Shown piece by piece: positions 45,222 to 55,137 of a DNA stretch of 64,000 bases. The stretch lies in the NCBI RefSeq assembly GCF_900116615.1, contig NZ_FPBF01000002.1, positions 124,001-188,000 on the forward strand, in the 5' to 3' direction. The DNA comes from Algoriphagus locisalis (lineage in GTDB: Bacteria > Bacteroidota > Bacteroidia > Cytophagales > Cyclobacteriaceae). Each line of letters starts with the position of its first letter. The first letter of the stretch is position 1. The notes beneath the pieces were generated by a model. It was not told the origin of the DNA, did no database searches, and saw only the letters and a program-made list of their open reading frames with translations. A program made the position numbers and the translations under genes.

Positions 45222-45227
45222 TATTAT

Positions 45228-46217
45228 TTATTCTTCATCAAGTTTATACTTAGAAATATCCATCCCGAAGGTCAGGCTTTTTTCTTGGATAAGTTGCTCT
45301 AGCTCAGCTAAGGATTTCTTACCGAAGTTTCTGAATTTCATCATGTCAGAAATTTCAAGTTTGGCAAGGTCTCCCAAAGTCTTCACGTCAGCAGCTTTAA
45401 GACAGTTGAATGCTCGAACAGAAAGGTCGAGATCAGCCAAGTTGGTCTTAAGAAGCTTTCTCATATGCAAGAATTCTTCGTCGATTGGCTCCGGCTCTGC
45501 TACTCCAGTTGAATCAAGAACCATAGTCTGGTCAGAGAACAACATAAAGTGTTGGATAAGGATTTTGGCAGATTCCTGAAGTGCTTTCTCCGGGTGGATA
45601 GAGCCGTCAGTAGATACTTCCAAGATCAATTTTTCGAAGTCAGTCTTCTGTTCTACTCGCGTATTCTCAACACTGTATTTCACATTCTTAATAGGAGTGA
45701 AAACCGCATCGATAGCGATAGTACCGAAGATTTGCTCTTTTGGTTTGGATTCTTCAGCTGGTAGATACCCTCTTCCCTTATCCATCGTCAATTCAATCTC
45801 AAAGTTTTTGGTCTCGTCGATATGACAAATAACCAACTCTGGATTTAAGATTTCGAAAGAAGAAGTAAACTTAGCAATGTCCCCTGCAGTGAAGACAGAC
45901 TGATTTTTAATCTCAACAGTGATTTTTCCGTCAAATGCTTCATGCACCTTTTTGAATCTCACCTGCTTAAGGTTCAAAATAATATCTGTAACGTCTTCAA
46001 CTACACCTTCGATGGTAGAAAACTCATGCACTACACCAGGAATCTTGATGGCAGTGATGGCATAACCTTCCAAGGAAGAAAGCAAAATTCTTCTCAGGGC
46101 GTTACCGATTGTAACTCCATAGCCTTTTTCGAGTGGTTTGAAAGTGAATAAGCCATGAAAATCATCGGCTTTTTCCATTACCACTTTCTCGGGCATTTGA
46201 AATGCTAGTATGGACAT
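45228..46217 (-). CDS. rpoA: RNA polymerase alpha subunit
   Basis: A 329-residue protein. The N-terminal dimerisation domain (about 1-235: [31 protein letters not shown]) is followed by a linker and the helix-hairpin-helix C-terminal domain (about 250-329: [27 protein letters not shown] ... [12 protein letters not shown]) that contacts activators and UP-element DNA. It sits between rpsD and rplQ, the usual place. Confidence 0.97.
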   Translation of the reverse strand: MSILAFQMPEKVVMEKADDFHGLFTFKPLEKGYGVTIGNALRRILLSSLEGYAITAIKIPGVVHEFSTIEGVVEDVTDIILNLKQVRFKKVHEAFDGKITVEIKNQSVFTAGDIAKFTSSFEILNPELVICHIDETKNFEIELTMDKGRGYLPAEESKPKEQIFGTIAIDAVFTPIKNVKYSVENTRVEQKTDFEKLILEVSTDGSIHPEKALQESAKILIQHFMLFSDQTMVLDSTGVAEPEPIDEEFLHMRKLLKTNLADLDLSVRAFNCLKAADVKTLGDLAKLEISDMMKFRNFGKKSLAELEQLIQEKSLTFGMDISKYKLDEE

Positions 46218-46256
46218 ATATCTCGTTCTTTTTTAAAAGCTGAAAATATTAAAATA

Positions 46257-46862
46257 TTACTTAGAGTAAAGTTCGACAATGAGTTGCTCCTTGATATTCT
46301 CTGGAATATCATCTCTGCCTGGAACACTGACGAATTTGCCGGTCAATGATGTGCCATCCCACTCTAACCAGGAATATTTATTAGCACCTCTACCTGCTAA
46401 GCTGTTAGTGATTGCTTCTAGAGACTTAGATCTTTCTCTTACAGAAACTACATCACCTGGCTTAAGTGTAAACGAAGGAATGTTAACTACCTCACCGTTT
46501 ACAAGCACATGCTTGTGAGAAACTAGTTGTCTAGCACCTCTTCTGGTAGGGGAAATTCCCATTCTATATACCGTGTTGTCCAATCTAGCTTCAAGAAGCT
46601 GAAGAAGGTTCTCTCCGGTGATTCCAGTTTTTCTGGAAGCAATATCAAACATCTTAGCGAATTGTCTCTCCAATACACCGTAGATGTATTTTGCTTTTTG
46701 CTTCTCAGCAAGCTGGATTGCATATTCAGACTGCTTTTTTCTTCTACCTCTTCCGTGCATGCCGGGAGGGTAGTTTTTCTTTGCAAGTGCTTTGCTATGT
46801 CCTTCTATAGCTTCGCCGAATTTTCTGGCAATCTTTGCTTTAGGACCTGTATATCTAGCCAT
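46257..46862 (-). CDS. rpsD: 30S ribosomal protein S4
   Basis: A primary 16S rRNA-binding protein, 201 residues. The S4 RNA-binding domain is at about 92-155 ([39 protein letters not shown]). The N-terminus [21 protein letters not shown] has no Cys, so this is the zinc-free form. In E. coli S4 represses its own operon; the leader for that is not evident here. Confidence 0.97.
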   Translation of the reverse strand: MARYTGPKAKIARKFGEAIEGHSKALAKKNYPPGMHGRGRRKKQSEYAIQLAEKQKAKYIYGVLERQFAKMFDIASRKTGITGENLLQLLEARLDNTVYRMGISPTRRGARQLVSHKHVLVNGEVVNIPSFTLKPGDVVSVRERSKSLEAITNSLAGRGANKYSWLEWDGTSLTGKFVSVPGRDDIPENIKEQLIVELYSK

Positions 46863-46880
46863 TGTATTACAATTTTATGA

Positions 46881-47279
46881 TTAAACTCTTCTACGCTTAG
46901 GAGGACGACAACCGTTGTGCGGCATTGGAGTCACATCGATGATCGTAGTCACGTCCAATCCTACATTTTGCAATGTTCTGATCGCTGATTCACGACCAGA
47001 TCCCGGACCTTTTACGAAAACTTCGATTTTTCTCAAACCTAAGTCATATGCTACTTGTCCACAGTTTTGCGCCGCCATCTGAGCTGCGTAAGGAGTATTT
47101 TTCTTTGAACCTCTGAAACCCATTTTACCGGCAGAAGCCCAAGATATTACTTGACCTGCATTGTTGGTAAGAGAGATAATGATGTTGTTGAAGGATGCTC
47201 TGATGTGAGCTTGACCTACAGCTTCAACCTTTACTACTCTTTTTTTACCCTTTGCTTTATCGTTTCTTTTCTGAGCCAT
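46881..47279 (-). CDS. rpsK: 30S ribosomal protein S11
   Basis: A 132-residue protein of the 30S platform, with [47 protein letters not shown] and the conserved C-terminal [16 protein letters not shown]. It lies between rpsM and rpsD with gaps under 20 bases. Confidence 0.97.
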   Translation of the reverse strand: MAQKRNDKAKGKKRVVKVEAVGQAHIRASFNNIIISLTNNAGQVISWASAGKMGFRGSKKNTPYAAQMAAQNCGQVAYDLGLRKIEVFVKGPGSGRESAIRTLQNVGLDVTTIIDVTPMPHNGCRPPKRRRV

Positions 47280-47294
47280 AATCTAAATCAGGTT

Positions 47295-47672
47295 TTATTT
47301 AGTTGCTTTCTTCTTGTTAGCAACTGTTTTTCTCTTACCCTTCCTTGTTCTGGCGTTGTTCTTGGTGTGCTGACCACGAACTGGAAGTCCTTTTCTGTGT
47401 CTCAAACCTCTATAGCAACCGATATCTTGTAGTCGCTTGATGTTCAATTGGATCTCTGACTTTAATACACCTTCGGTTCTGAACTCTTCTGCAATAATGT
47501 TACGGATAGCAGTTGACTCATCGTCATCCCACTCACCTGCTTTTTTATCGAAAGAGATACCGGCCTTGGTCAGGATAGCTTTGGCTGCAGATCTTCCTAT
47601 TCCGAAGATATAGGTAAGTCCGATTACGCCACGCTTATTGTCTGGTATATCTACACCTGCAATTCTAGCCAT
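47295..47672 (-). CDS. rpsM: 30S ribosomal protein S13
   Basis: A 125-residue protein of the 30S head near the decoding region, with [25 protein letters not shown] and [28 protein letters not shown], the latter reaching toward P-site tRNA. It is preceded by rpmJ with 3 bases between. Confidence 0.97.
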   Translation of the reverse strand: MARIAGVDIPDNKRGVIGLTYIFGIGRSAAKAILTKAGISFDKKAGEWDDDESTAIRNIIAEEFRTEGVLKSEIQLNIKRLQDIGCYRGLRHRKGLPVRGQHTKNNARTRKGKRKTVANKKKATK

Positions 47673-47675
47673 AAT

Positions 47676-47792
47676 TTAACCTTGTCTTTGTTTAAACTTA
47701 GGATTCTTCTTATTGATGACATACAATACCCCTTTTCTACGGATAAGCTTGCAGTCAGCACTTCTTTTTTTGATGGATGTTTTTACTTTCAT
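47676..47792 (-). CDS. rpmJ: 50S ribosomal protein L36 (zinc-free form)
   Basis: A 38-residue gene: [20 protein letters not shown] followed by [18 protein letters not shown]. The frame fits exactly between infA and rpsM. Of the four zinc ligands of the classic form only one Cys (residue 14) remains, so this is the C-minus type that does not bind zinc. Its order after infA and before rpsM is the usual one. Confidence 0.95.
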   Translation of the reverse strand: MKVKTSIKKRSADCKLIRRKGVLYVINKKNPKFKQRQG

Positions 47793-47799
47793 CTCAGTC

Positions 47800-48018
47800 T
47801 TATTTATATCGATATACAATTCTGCCTTTACTCAAATCATAGGGAGACAGTTCCAACTTTACTCGATCACCAGGAAGAATTTTAATATAATTCATCCTCA
47901 TCTTACCAGATATGTGAGCGATCAGTTGATGCCCATTCTCTAGTTCCACTTTGAACATCGCATTAGACAATGCCTCTTTGATCGTACCGTCTTGCTCTAT
48001 TGATGTTTGCTTGGCCAT
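47800..48018 (-). CDS. infA: Translation initiation factor IF-1
   Basis: A 72-residue OB-fold protein ([72 protein letters not shown] reads as IF-1 throughout; key parts GKMRMNYI and [13 protein letters not shown]). It blocks the ribosomal A site during initiation. It is two bases from map. Confidence 0.97.
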   Translation of the reverse strand: MAKQTSIEQDGTIKEALSNAMFKVELENGHQLIAHISGKMRMNYIKILPGDRVKLELSPYDLSKGRIVYRYK

Positions 48019-48019
48019 A

Positions 48020-48793
48020 TTAGAATTTAAAATTCTCTTCTATGTATTTATGAGAGGTTAACACCTCTGTTCTATCTTCAAATATCGCTACTGTGTGCTC
48101 ATAATGTGCTGATGGTTTTCTATCCGCAGTGCGTATAGTCCATCCATCACGCTCTTGGACAATATTCCGTGTACCAAGATTAATCATGGGCTCAATTGCG
48201 ATCACCATTCCATCTTTCAGTAAAGGACCGCTTCCTTTCTTTCCATAATTGGGAACTTCAGGGCCTTCATGTAGATTTCTACCTAATCCATGTCCTACTA
48301 GCTCTCTGACTACAGTGTAGCCCTTTGCTTCGACAAACTTCTGGATGGCATTACCCACATCACCTATTCGCTTCCCAAAGACAGCTTGCTCAATTCCAAT
48401 GTAAAGTGAATCTTTGGTGGCTTTTAATAATGCTTTGACAGCAGGAGAGACCTCACCAATAGGGTACGTATAAGCGGAATCGCTATGAAAACCTTGGTGA
48501 AAGACTCCACAATCTACTGAGATTATATCGCCATCTTTCAATTCATATTCACTGGGAAAACCATGTACTACTACTTCATTCACAGAAATACATAGTGAAG
48601 CAGGAAATCCATTGTAGCCCTTGAATGAAGGTACTCCATTATGATCCCTGATAAACTCCTCAGCAATTTTGTCTAGAAAAGAGGTCTTTACCCCTTCCTT
48701 GACATATTTCGCTACTTCCCCATGGGCTTTCGCTAGTATGTCGGCACTTTCTTTTATTAACTTAACTTCTTCCGAAGTCTTGTAGTTGATCAT
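48020..48793 (-). CDS. map: Methionine aminopeptidase, type I
   Basis: Removes the initiator Met from new proteins. The 257-residue sequence has the five metal ligands in their motifs: [19 protein letters not shown] (two Asp), [18 protein letters not shown] (His), VIAIEPM (Glu) and the C-terminal HTVAIFED (Glu). The ATG at 48793 ([10 protein letters not shown]) is one base after the secY stop and preferred over a TTG nine bases upstream that would overlap secY. Confidence 0.95.
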   Translation of the reverse strand: MINYKTSEEVKLIKESADILAKAHGEVAKYVKEGVKTSFLDKIAEEFIRDHNGVPSFKGYNGFPASLCISVNEVVVHGFPSEYELKDGDIISVDCGVFHQGFHSDSAYTYPIGEVSPAVKALLKATKDSLYIGIEQAVFGKRIGDVGNAIQKFVEAKGYTVVRELVGHGLGRNLHEGPEVPNYGKKGSGPLLKDGMVIAIEPMINLGTRNIVQERDGWTIRTADRKPSAHYEHTVAIFEDRTEVLTSHKYIEENFKF

Positions 48794-48794
48794 C

Positions 48795-50114
48795 TTAGGC
48801 AACTTGGTAATTAGAAGGATTATTCTTCACATTACCGCTTTTCATCATGCCTTCGTAGTGTCTCATCAACAAGTAACTCTCTATTTGTCTCAAAGTATCC
48901 ATGATAACACCTACCATAATTAGTAGAGATGTGCCACCATAGAATTGAGCAAACTCAGCACCTACTCCAGATATAATCGCAAGAGCAGGAAGAATAGCTA
49001 CCGCAGCTAAGAGAATAGATCCTGGAAGAGTAATCTTGGAAATAATTCCGTCGATGAATTCCGATGTGGGAGCTCCTGGCTTAATTCCTGGAACGAATCC
49101 TCCATTTCTCTTCATGTCTTCAGCGATCTGCTCAGGGTTAACTGTAATAGCAGTATAGAAGAATGTGAAAAGAATGATCATTGCTGCGAAAAGCAGATTA
49201 TACTGCCAAGAAGTGAAATCACTGAACGTAGCTCCAATGTAGTTTGCGATGTCATTCTCCGAAGCCCAGATTTGAGCGATCAAAGCTGGTACGAACATCA
49301 AGGACTGAGCAAAGATAATTGGCATAACTCCAGAAGCATTTACCTTAATAGGTATATACTGTCTTTGTCCACCATACACTTTACCCCCCACTACTTGTTT
49401 CGCATATTGTACGGGAATTCTTCTTGTCGCTTCAGTCAAGGCAATAACCCCAACTACCACGAAGAACAATACAGCGGCTTCAATAAGAAGAAGCAACATA
49501 CCTGATGTACCTTTCTCTAGTCCTTCAGCTATAATAGCTCCAGGAAATCTAGAGATGATACCAATCATGATTAGCATAGAGATACCGTTACCAATGCCTT
49601 TCTCAGTGATTTTCTCTCCAAGCCACATGCAGAACATGGTACCGGCAGAAAGTAAAACCAAGGAACTAAACATAAATAAAGTAGAGCTAACCATAACTGC
49701 TCCTGTAGGCATAATAGTAGCGGAAACATAGCCGATACCTTGCGCAATAGTGATCAGGATAGTCAAAACTCGAGTGATCTGGTTGATTCTTTTTCTACCA
49801 GATTCACCCTCTTTTTGCATTTTCTGAAAATATGGTACTCCGACAGTCAATAACTGCAACACAATGGAAGCAGATATATAAGGCATAATGCCTAGACCGA
49901 AGATAGATGCGTTACTGAACGCTCCACCAAGGAAGGTATCGATCAATCCAAAGATTCCTTCTGGAGCATCACCTAAACGAGAAGGGTCAACACCTGGAAG
50001 AACTATGAACGACCCTAATCTGAATATGATCAAAAAACCGATCGTATTCATGATTCTAACTCTAAGGTCTTCGATAGAGAAAATGTTCTTAACTGTCGAA
50101 ATAAACTTTTTCAT
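48795..50114 (-). CDS. secY: Preprotein translocase subunit SecY
   Basis: A 439-residue inner-membrane protein with ten membrane helices, the pore of the Sec channel. It shows RLGSFIVLPGVDPSRL at the first periplasmic loop, LGIMPYISASIVLQLL (helix 2), GIGNGISMLIMIGI and the C-terminal LLMRHYEGMMKSG. It lies between rplO (4 bases upstream) and map. Confidence 0.97.
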   Translation of the reverse strand: MKKFISTVKNIFSIEDLRVRIMNTIGFLIIFRLGSFIVLPGVDPSRLGDAPEGIFGLIDTFLGGAFSNASIFGLGIMPYISASIVLQLLTVGVPYFQKMQKEGESGRKRINQITRVLTILITIAQGIGYVSATIMPTGAVMVSSTLFMFSSLVLLSAGTMFCMWLGEKITEKGIGNGISMLIMIGIISRFPGAIIAEGLEKGTSGMLLLLIEAAVLFFVVVGVIALTEATRRIPVQYAKQVVGGKVYGGQRQYIPIKVNASGVMPIIFAQSLMFVPALIAQIWASENDIANYIGATFSDFTSWQYNLLFAAMIILFTFFYTAITVNPEQIAEDMKRNGGFVPGIKPGAPTSEFIDGIISKITLPGSILLAAVAILPALAIISGVGAEFAQFYGGTSLLIMVGVIMDTLRQIESYLLMRHYEGMMKSGNVKNNPSNYQVA

Positions 50115-50118
50115 TAAA

Positions 50119-50565
50119 TTAAATTGTGTTTACCGTTCCACCCGCTTTCTCTATGGCTGCTGCTGCAGTTGCAGAGAATTTGTGAGCAGTTACGTCTAAT
50201 TTGGCTTTCAATTCACCTCCACCGAGGATTTTGATTTTGTCATTCTTAGAAGCTATACCATGAGAAACTAAAGCTTCCATGTTTACAACTTCAAGATTGT
50301 ATTGCTCAGCAATGCCTTGCAATGTATCCAAATTTACTGGTTTGAACTCAACTCTGTTCAAGCTTTTGAATCCAAATTTAGGAACTCTTCTTTGAAGTGG
50401 CATTTGACCACCTTCAAAACCTAACTTAGACTTATAACCTGATCTTGATTTTGCTCCTTTGTGACCTCTTGTAGAAGTTCCACCTCTACCTGAACCTGTA
50501 CCTCTACCTATTCTCTTACGATTTTTGGTAGATCCTTCAGCTGGTGTTAATGTATGCAGTTTCAT
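50119..50565 (-). CDS. rplO: 50S ribosomal protein L15
   Basis: A 148-residue protein with the glycine/arginine-rich N-terminal extension that penetrates the 50S core ([27 protein letters not shown]) and a globular C-terminal half ([14 protein letters not shown] ... [17 protein letters not shown]). Usual neighbours rpmD and secY. Confidence 0.97.
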   Translation of the reverse strand: MKLHTLTPAEGSTKNRKRIGRGTGSGRGGTSTRGHKGAKSRSGYKSKLGFEGGQMPLQRRVPKFGFKSLNRVEFKPVNLDTLQGIAEQYNLEVVNMEALVSHGIASKNDKIKILGGGELKAKLDVTAHKFSATAAAAIEKAGGTVNTI

Positions 50566-50567
50566 AA

Positions 50568-50747
50568 TTAAGCTTCCTCCACTTTTACAAGGTGATTAAC
50601 TTTATTTACCATACCGGCAATCTGAGGCGTATTTTCTACGGTCACTGACTTGCTGATACGACCTAGTCCCAAAGCAGTAATAGTCGCTTTCTGATCCTTT
50701 GGTCTATCGATGGTACTTTTGGTTTGCGTGATTTTGATCTTAGCCAT
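50568..50747 (-). CDS. rpmD: 50S ribosomal protein L30
   Basis: A 59-residue protein ([20 protein letters not shown] ... [16 protein letters not shown] ... [14 protein letters not shown]). The frame runs from ATG at 50747 to TAA at 50568, between rpsE and rplO with 5- and 2-base gaps. L30 is variable among bacteria and its presence here is a useful detail of the operon. Confidence 0.95.
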   Translation of the reverse strand: MAKIKITQTKSTIDRPKDQKATITALGLGRISKSVTVENTPQIAGMVNKVNHLVKVEEA

Positions 50748-50752
50748 TTCGA

Positions 50753-51271
50753 TTATCCGTTAAAAACTTTAGACATTTTAATGCTTCTCTGTTGTGAAAC
50801 AGCGATCGCATCTCTTAGCTGAGTCAAAGCTTCAATAGTAGCTTTTACCACGTTATGAGGATTGGATGATCCTTTAGATTTTGCCAATACGTCTGTAACG
50901 CCGGCACTCTCCAAAACTGCACGCATTGCACCACCTGCGATAACGCCTGTACCTGCTGCTGCTGGTTTGATCAAAACAAATCCTCCTCCGAATTTACCGA
51001 TTTGCTCATGAGGGATAGTACCTTTCAAAATTGGCACTTTTACCAAGTTTTTCTTAGCATCTTCGATACCCTTAGTGATTGCATCTGTTACCTCATTGGC
51101 TTTACCCAATCCGTAACCGACAACACCTTGGCCATCACCCACTACAACAATTGCGGAGAAAGAGAATCTTCTACCACCTTTTACCACCTTGGCTACTCGG
51201 TTGATAGCTACTACTTTTTCCTTTAAATCTGTATCTGTAGCCCTGATAGGCTTTTTTCTTAGTTGAGACAT
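50753..51271 (-). CDS. rpsE: 30S ribosomal protein S5
   Basis: A 172-residue protein with the S5 dsRNA-binding domain ([46 protein letters not shown]) and the C-terminal domain ([43 protein letters not shown]). It contributes to translational fidelity. Usual place between rplR and rpmD. Confidence 0.97.
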   Translation of the reverse strand: MSQLRKKPIRATDTDLKEKVVAINRVAKVVKGGRRFSFSAIVVVGDGQGVVGYGLGKANEVTDAITKGIEDAKKNLVKVPILKGTIPHEQIGKFGGGFVLIKPAAAGTGVIAGGAMRAVLESAGVTDVLAKSKGSSNPHNVVKATIEALTQLRDAIAVSQQRSIKMSKVFNG

Positions 51272-51277
51272 AGCTTA

Positions 51278-51628
51278 TTAAAATTTAAGGCCTCCTTCTC
51301 TGGCACCATCTGCCAAAGCTTTCACATTCCCATGATACAAGTAGCCATTTCTGTCAAATACTACGGATTCTACTCCGTTTGCAACAGCTCTCTCAGCAAG
51401 TTTTTTACCTACTTCTTTGGATACTGATACATTAGCGTTAGCCTTTGCTCCCAATTCTTTGGAAGAAGCCTGTGCCACAGTCTGACCTTTAAGGTCATCG
51501 ATAAGCTGAGCGTATATGCCAGTGTTGCTTTTGAAAACTGACAAACGAGGTCTGGAATCAGTACCAGAAATCTTTCTTCTGATACCCTGCTTGATTCTAA
51601 GTCTTCTGGAATTCTTATTAAATGCCAT
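51278..51628 (-). CDS. rplR: 50S ribosomal protein L18
   Basis: A 116-residue 5S rRNA-binding protein: RRLRIKQGIRRKISGTDSRPRLSVFKSNTGIYAQLIDD and VVFDRNGYLYHGNVKALADGAREGGL. Usual place between rplF and rpsE. Confidence 0.97.
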   Translation of the reverse strand: MAFNKNSRRLRIKQGIRRKISGTDSRPRLSVFKSNTGIYAQLIDDLKGQTVAQASSKELGAKANANVSVSKEVGKKLAERAVANGVESVVFDRNGYLYHGNVKALADGAREGGLKF

Positions 51629-51634
51629 AACCTA

Positions 51635-52192
51635 TTATTTTTTAGCGGCAGTTTTACCAGCCTTACGTCTAACTTGTTCACCAACGAAGCGCACACCTTT
51701 TCCTTTGTAAGGTTCAACCTTACGAAGTGATCTGATTTTTGCAGCAACTTGTCCAATCAATTCTTTATCTATCGATTCTAAGGTAATGATTGGATTCTTA
51801 CCTTTTGCAGTCTCAGCTTTAATAGCTACCTCTTCAGGAAGCATCATAAAGATGTTGTGAGAGTAACCAAGATTCAATTCAAGAATCTGCCCTTGGTTAG
51901 ACGCCTTATAACCTACACCCACAAGCTCCAAATCCTTCTTGTATCCTTCAGAAACGCCTATCACCATATTGTTGATAAGTGATCTGTAAAGACCGTGAAT
52001 AGACTTGTGTCTTTTGGAATCAGTAGGTCTAGTGACAACGATCTCGTTGTCTTCTACTTTCACTGTAATGTCAGGATTCACATCCTGAACCAGTGTACCC
52101 TTTGGACCTTTAACAGTCACAGTTCCATGAGCTGTGACGTCTACAGTAACACCGCTGGGTATATTTATTGGTTTTTTACCTATTCTAGACAT
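51635..52192 (-). CDS. rplF: 50S ribosomal protein L6
   Basis: A 185-residue protein with two repeated domains (MSRIGKKPINIPSGVTVDVT ... TVKGPKGTLVQDV; ELVGVGYKASNQGQILELNLGYSH) and the C-terminal IRSLRKVEPYKGKGVRFVGEQVRRKAGK. It supports the factor-binding site near the sarcin-ricin loop. Confidence 0.97.
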   Translation of the reverse strand: MSRIGKKPINIPSGVTVDVTAHGTVTVKGPKGTLVQDVNPDITVKVEDNEIVVTRPTDSKRHKSIHGLYRSLINNMVIGVSEGYKKDLELVGVGYKASNQGQILELNLGYSHNIFMMLPEEVAIKAETAKGKNPIITLESIDKELIGQVAAKIRSLRKVEPYKGKGVRFVGEQVRRKAGKTAAKK

Positions 52193-52201
52193 GATAGTAA
52201 A

Positions 52202-52597
52202 TTAGTATACGTAGCAAAGAACTTCTCCACCTACACCCTCAGTGCGGGCTTCTTTGTCTGTCATCACACCTTTGGAGGTGGACACGATTGCTATCCCAAG
52301 ACCATTGATTACTCTTGGAAGCTCCGTATGTTTCACATATTTTCTCAAACCTGGTGTACTAACTCTCTTCAAGCTTACAATTGCATTTTGTTTAGTGACA
52401 GGATTGAATTTCAGAGCAATTTTGATAGATCCCTGGGGACCATTTTCTTCAAACTTGTAATTCTGAATGTATCCTTTGTCGTGCAATACTTTTGTAATCT
52501 CTTTCTTGATGTTAGAAGCAGGGATTTCGACGATTCGGTGAGACGCTTTGATGGCGTTTCTCAACCTTGTCAGATAATCAGCTATTGGATCAGTCAT
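52202..52597 (-). CDS. rpsH: 30S ribosomal protein S8
   Basis: A 131-residue primary 16S rRNA-binding protein ([34 protein letters not shown] ... [25 protein letters not shown]). In E. coli S8 controls the spc operon by binding its mRNA. Here it follows the only sizeable gap in the cluster, which carries a promoter and a small hairpin, so it may head its own transcript. Confidence 0.97.
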   Translation of the reverse strand: MTDPIADYLTRLRNAIKASHRIVEIPASNIKKEITKVLHDKGYIQNYKFEENGPQGSIKIALKFNPVTKQNAIVSLKRVSTPGLRKYVKHTELPRVINGLGIAIVSTSKGVMTDKEARTEGVGGEVLCYVY

Positions 52598-52616
52598 TGT
52601 ATTTTATAGTCTAGCT

Positions 52617-52633
52617 ACACCCGTTTTGGGCGT
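52617..52633 (-). other. Small hairpin at the 5' end of the rpsH leader
   Basis: On the minus strand ACGCCC and GGGTGT form a 6-base stem (one G-U) around AAAAC. It lies just downstream of the TAACTTTG box, so it would be at or very near the 5' end of the mRNA, where it could stabilise the transcript or bind a ribosomal protein. Confidence 0.4.
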
Positions 52634-52634
52634 G

Positions 52635-52642
52635 CAAAGTTA
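52635..52642 (-). promoter_or_regulatory. Internal promoter -7 element before rpsH
   Basis: TAACTTTG on the minus strand, identical to the -7 boxes of rplC, carA and rpoN. The region 19 bases upstream reads TTTT instead of TTTG, a weak -33. It lies in the 82-base gap between rpsN and rpsH, the only real gap inside the cluster from rplC to rplQ. Confidence 0.55.
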
Positions 52643-52679
52643 CGAATTGATTTTTATAATAAAAACTACTGTCGTTATT

Positions 52680-52949
52680 TTACCAGCTGGACTTTGTCAC
52701 TCCAGGGATCTTGCCTGCTGAGGCCATTTCTCTGAAGGTTACCCTGTTGATACCGAACTTTCTCATGTAGCCCTTAGGACGACCAGTTAGTTTACATCTG
52801 TTGTGAAGTCTAACTGGAGACGCGTTCTTAGGCAGTTTGTCAAGAGCTTCATAATCACCGGCTGCTTTCAGCGCGGCTCTTTTATCAGCATACTTGGCTA
52901 CCAGACGCTCTCTTTTTCTCTCACGAGCTTTGATTGACTCTTTTGCCAT
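52680..52949 (-). CDS. rpsN: 30S ribosomal protein S14 (long, zinc-free form)
   Basis: An 89-residue protein: [28 protein letters not shown] ... [34 protein letters not shown]. It has a single Cys and lacks the CxxC pairs of the short zinc form, so this is the long C-minus type. Usual place between rplE and rpsH. Confidence 0.97.
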   Translation of the reverse strand: MAKESIKARERKRERLVAKYADKRAALKAAGDYEALDKLPKNASPVRLHNRCKLTGRPKGYMRKFGINRVTFREMASAGKIPGVTKSSW

Positions 52950-52951
52950 GA

Positions 52952-53512
52952 CTATTCTTCTTTAGTTTTTTTAACGAAAGGCATTCCGAAAGCCTTAAAC
53001 AATTCTAAACTTTCTTCATCTGTTTTAGCAGATGTCACGAAAGTAATATCCATACCGGAGATTCTGTTGACTTTCTCAATGCTGATCTCCGGGAAGATAA
53101 TTTGCTCTTGTACACCTAGTGTATAATTGCCTCTTCCGTCAAAACCTTTATCAGAAATACCCTTGAAATCTCTCACACGTGGAAGTGCAATAGTGATCAA
53201 ACGGTCTAGGAATTCGTACATGGTCTGACCTCTCAAAGTAACTTTAGCTCCGATAGGCATTCCTTCTCTCAACTTAAAGTTGGAAACGGAAGTTTTTGCG
53301 ATAGTCGAAACGGCTCTCTGACCAGTGATCAAAGAAAGCTCTTCTACACCTTGGTCAACCAATTTCTTATCTGCTACAGCTGCACCGATACCTTTGTTGA
53401 GAACGATTTTCTCCAACTTAGGCACTTGCATTACTGAAGAGTATTGGAATTTCTCTTTCAAAGCAGGGACGATCTCGTCCACATATTTTTGCTTGATTCT
53501 TGGATTAGCCAT
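52952..53512 (-). CDS. rplE: 50S ribosomal protein L5
   Basis: A 186-residue 5S rRNA-binding protein ([41 protein letters not shown] ... [32 protein letters not shown]). It forms an inter-subunit bridge and contacts P-site tRNA. It overlaps the end of rplX by 8 bases. Confidence 0.97.
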   Translation of the reverse strand: MANPRIKQKYVDEIVPALKEKFQYSSVMQVPKLEKIVLNKGIGAAVADKKLVDQGVEELSLITGQRAVSTIAKTSVSNFKLREGMPIGAKVTLRGQTMYEFLDRLITIALPRVRDFKGISDKGFDGRGNYTLGVQEQIIFPEISIEKVNRISGMDITFVTSAKTDEESLELFKAFGMPFVKKTKEE

Positions 53513-53849
53513 TGATCACCTCCCCAGTTTTCTTAGAGTATCTTACTAATTTACCGTTTTCGCCTTCCTTGCGACCAGTTCTAGTGGCTTCACCACTTTT
53601 AGGATCTACAAGCATAAGGTTACTAATATGCATGGAAGCTTCTTTCTTATCGATTCCGCCCTGAGGCTTAGCAGCAGTAGGCTTCACGTGCTTAGTGATC
53701 ATATTAAGACCCTCTACGATTGCTCTACTTTTTTGCTTATCTACGGAAAGTACTTTTCCAGTTTTGCCTTTGTCATCACCTGCGATCACTTTTACAGTGT
53801 CTCCAGTTTTGATGTGAAGCTTTGTTTGCTTGTTCATTTTTCTTTCCAT
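53505..53849 (-). CDS. rplX: 50S ribosomal protein L24
   Basis: A 114-residue early assembly protein with a KOW motif ([46 protein letters not shown]). A second ATG four codons in ([10 protein letters not shown]) could be the true start. It is 2 bases downstream of rplN and overlaps rplE. Confidence 0.96.
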   Translation of the reverse strand: MERKMNKQTKLHIKTGDTVKVIAGDDKGKTGKVLSVDKQKSRAIVEGLNMITKHVKPTAAKPQGGIDKKEASMHISNLMLVDPKSGEATRTGRKEGENGKLVRYSKKTGEVING

Positions 53850-53851
53850 GA

Positions 53852-54220
53852 TTACAATACTTCAGGAGCCAATGAAACGATTTTCATAAACTGCTTCTCT
53901 CTCAACTCTCTAGCCACTGGGCCGAAGATACGCGTGCCTCTAGGCTCGTCGTTGTTGTTCAATAACACAGCTGCGTTGTCCTCGAAACGGATATAAGAAC
54001 CGTCTTTTCTTCTTATTTCTTTACGAGTACGCACGATTACCGCTCTTGACACGGTACCTTTTTTCATGCTGCTGGAAGATAGAGCAGATTTTACTGTCAC
54101 AACGACTTTATCGCCGATGGAAGCATATCGCTTCTTGGTTCCTCCCAATACGCGGATTACTAGTACCTCTTTGGCACCAGAGTTGTCCGCTACGCTTAGT
54201 CTTGATTCTTGTTGGATCAT
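53852..54220 (-). CDS. rplN: 50S ribosomal protein L14
   Basis: A 122-residue protein at the subunit interface ([27 protein letters not shown] ... [33 protein letters not shown]). Full length with all conserved segments. Usual place between rpsQ and rplX. Confidence 0.97.
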   Translation of the reverse strand: MIQQESRLSVADNSGAKEVLVIRVLGGTKKRYASIGDKVVVTVKSALSSSSMKKGTVSRAVIVRTRKEIRRKDGSYIRFEDNAAVLLNNNDEPRGTRIFGPVARELREKQFMKIVSLAPEVL

Positions 54221-54222
54221 AA

Positions 54223-54486
54223 TTACTTAGCCCTTTCAATAATTTCAACTACTCTCCAACGCTTGTTCTTACTCAGCGGACGAGTTTCGCTTATTTTCAC
54301 GAGGTCACCTGGGTTACACTCGTTGTTCTCGTCATGAGCCATAAATTTGGTAGTCTTAGCAACAAACTTACCGTAGATAGCGTGCTTTACGCGACGCTCA
54401 ACTGCTACAGTTATGGACTTATCCATCTTGTTACTAACCACTTTACCAACTCTTTCTTTTCGAAGATTTCTCTCTATCGTAGCCAT
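54223..54486 (-). CDS. rpsQ: 30S ribosomal protein S17
   Basis: An 87-residue OB-fold 16S rRNA-binding protein ([37 protein letters not shown] ... [28 protein letters not shown]). Two bases from rplN. Confidence 0.97.
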   Translation of the reverse strand: MATIERNLRKERVGKVVSNKMDKSITVAVERRVKHAIYGKFVAKTTKFMAHDENNECNPGDLVKISETRPLSKNKRWRVVEIIERAK

Positions 54487-54503
54487 ATTCTTTTGGTTAG
54501 CTA

Positions 54504-54686
54504 TTATTTCGCAGCCAATGCAGTCTTTAATCTTGCGATAAAGCGCTTGGTCTCGCGGATTCTGTTAGGATTCTCTATAGGAGATATCGAGTGCGCAAAC
54601 CTAAGTTTGGTTAGATTCTCCTGCTCAGCGACTAGTCGCTCGGCGATTTCACTGTTTGAAAGTGAATTGATTTCAGTATTTTTCAT
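54504..54686 (-). CDS. rpmC: 50S ribosomal protein L29
   Basis: A 60-residue helical protein near the exit tunnel ([55 protein letters not shown] pattern). It lies 5 bases after rplP. Length and the [16 protein letters not shown] end are typical. Confidence 0.96.
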   Translation of the reverse strand: MKNTEINSLSNSEIAERLVAEQENLTKLRFAHSISPIENPNRIRETKRFIARLKTALAAK

Positions 54687-54691
54687 AGTGC

Positions 54692-55114
54692 TTATAATTC
54701 AGCGTAATCTCTACGAACAACAAATCTAGTGCTTACAGGTAGCTTTTGCTGTGCAAGTCTCAACGCCTCTTTAGCTGTCTCCTGGCTCACGCCAGTAGCT
54801 TCGAAAAGGATCGTTCCTGGCTTGATAACGGCCACCCAATACTCAGGAGCACCTTTACCTTTACCCATACGAACCTCTGCGGGCTTTTTAGTGATAGGCT
54901 TGTCAGGGAAAATTCTGATCCAAACCTGTCCTTCTCTTTTCATTGCTCTCGTCATTGCGATACGAGCTGCCTCGATCTGACGGGAGGTGATCCATCCTGC
55001 TTCAAGGGACTTGATGCCAAAGTTGCCAAAAGAAAGCGTGTGCCCTCTTTGTGCAATGCCTTTGACACGGCCCTTTTGCATTTTCCTATATTTAGTTCTT
55101 TTTGGCTGTAACAT
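54692..55114 (-). CDS. rplP: 50S ribosomal protein L16
   Basis: A 140-residue protein near the A site ([19 protein letters not shown] ... [57 protein letters not shown]). Usual place between rpsC and rpmC. Confidence 0.97.
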   Translation of the reverse strand: MLQPKRTKYRKMQKGRVKGIAQRGHTLSFGNFGIKSLEAGWITSRQIEAARIAMTRAMKREGQVWIRIFPDKPITKKPAEVRMGKGKGAPEYWVAVIKPGTILFEATGVSQETAKEALRLAQQKLPVSTRFVVRRDYAEL

Positions 55115-55137
55115 GAGTTCTCACTTATGGGCGAAAA

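Noticed and set aside
51995..52609. 204-codon open frame on the plus strand across rplF and rpsH
   Set aside because: It lies opposite two certain ribosomal protein genes and its translation is rich in Cys, Ser, Phe and Tyr without any family pattern; a shadow frame.
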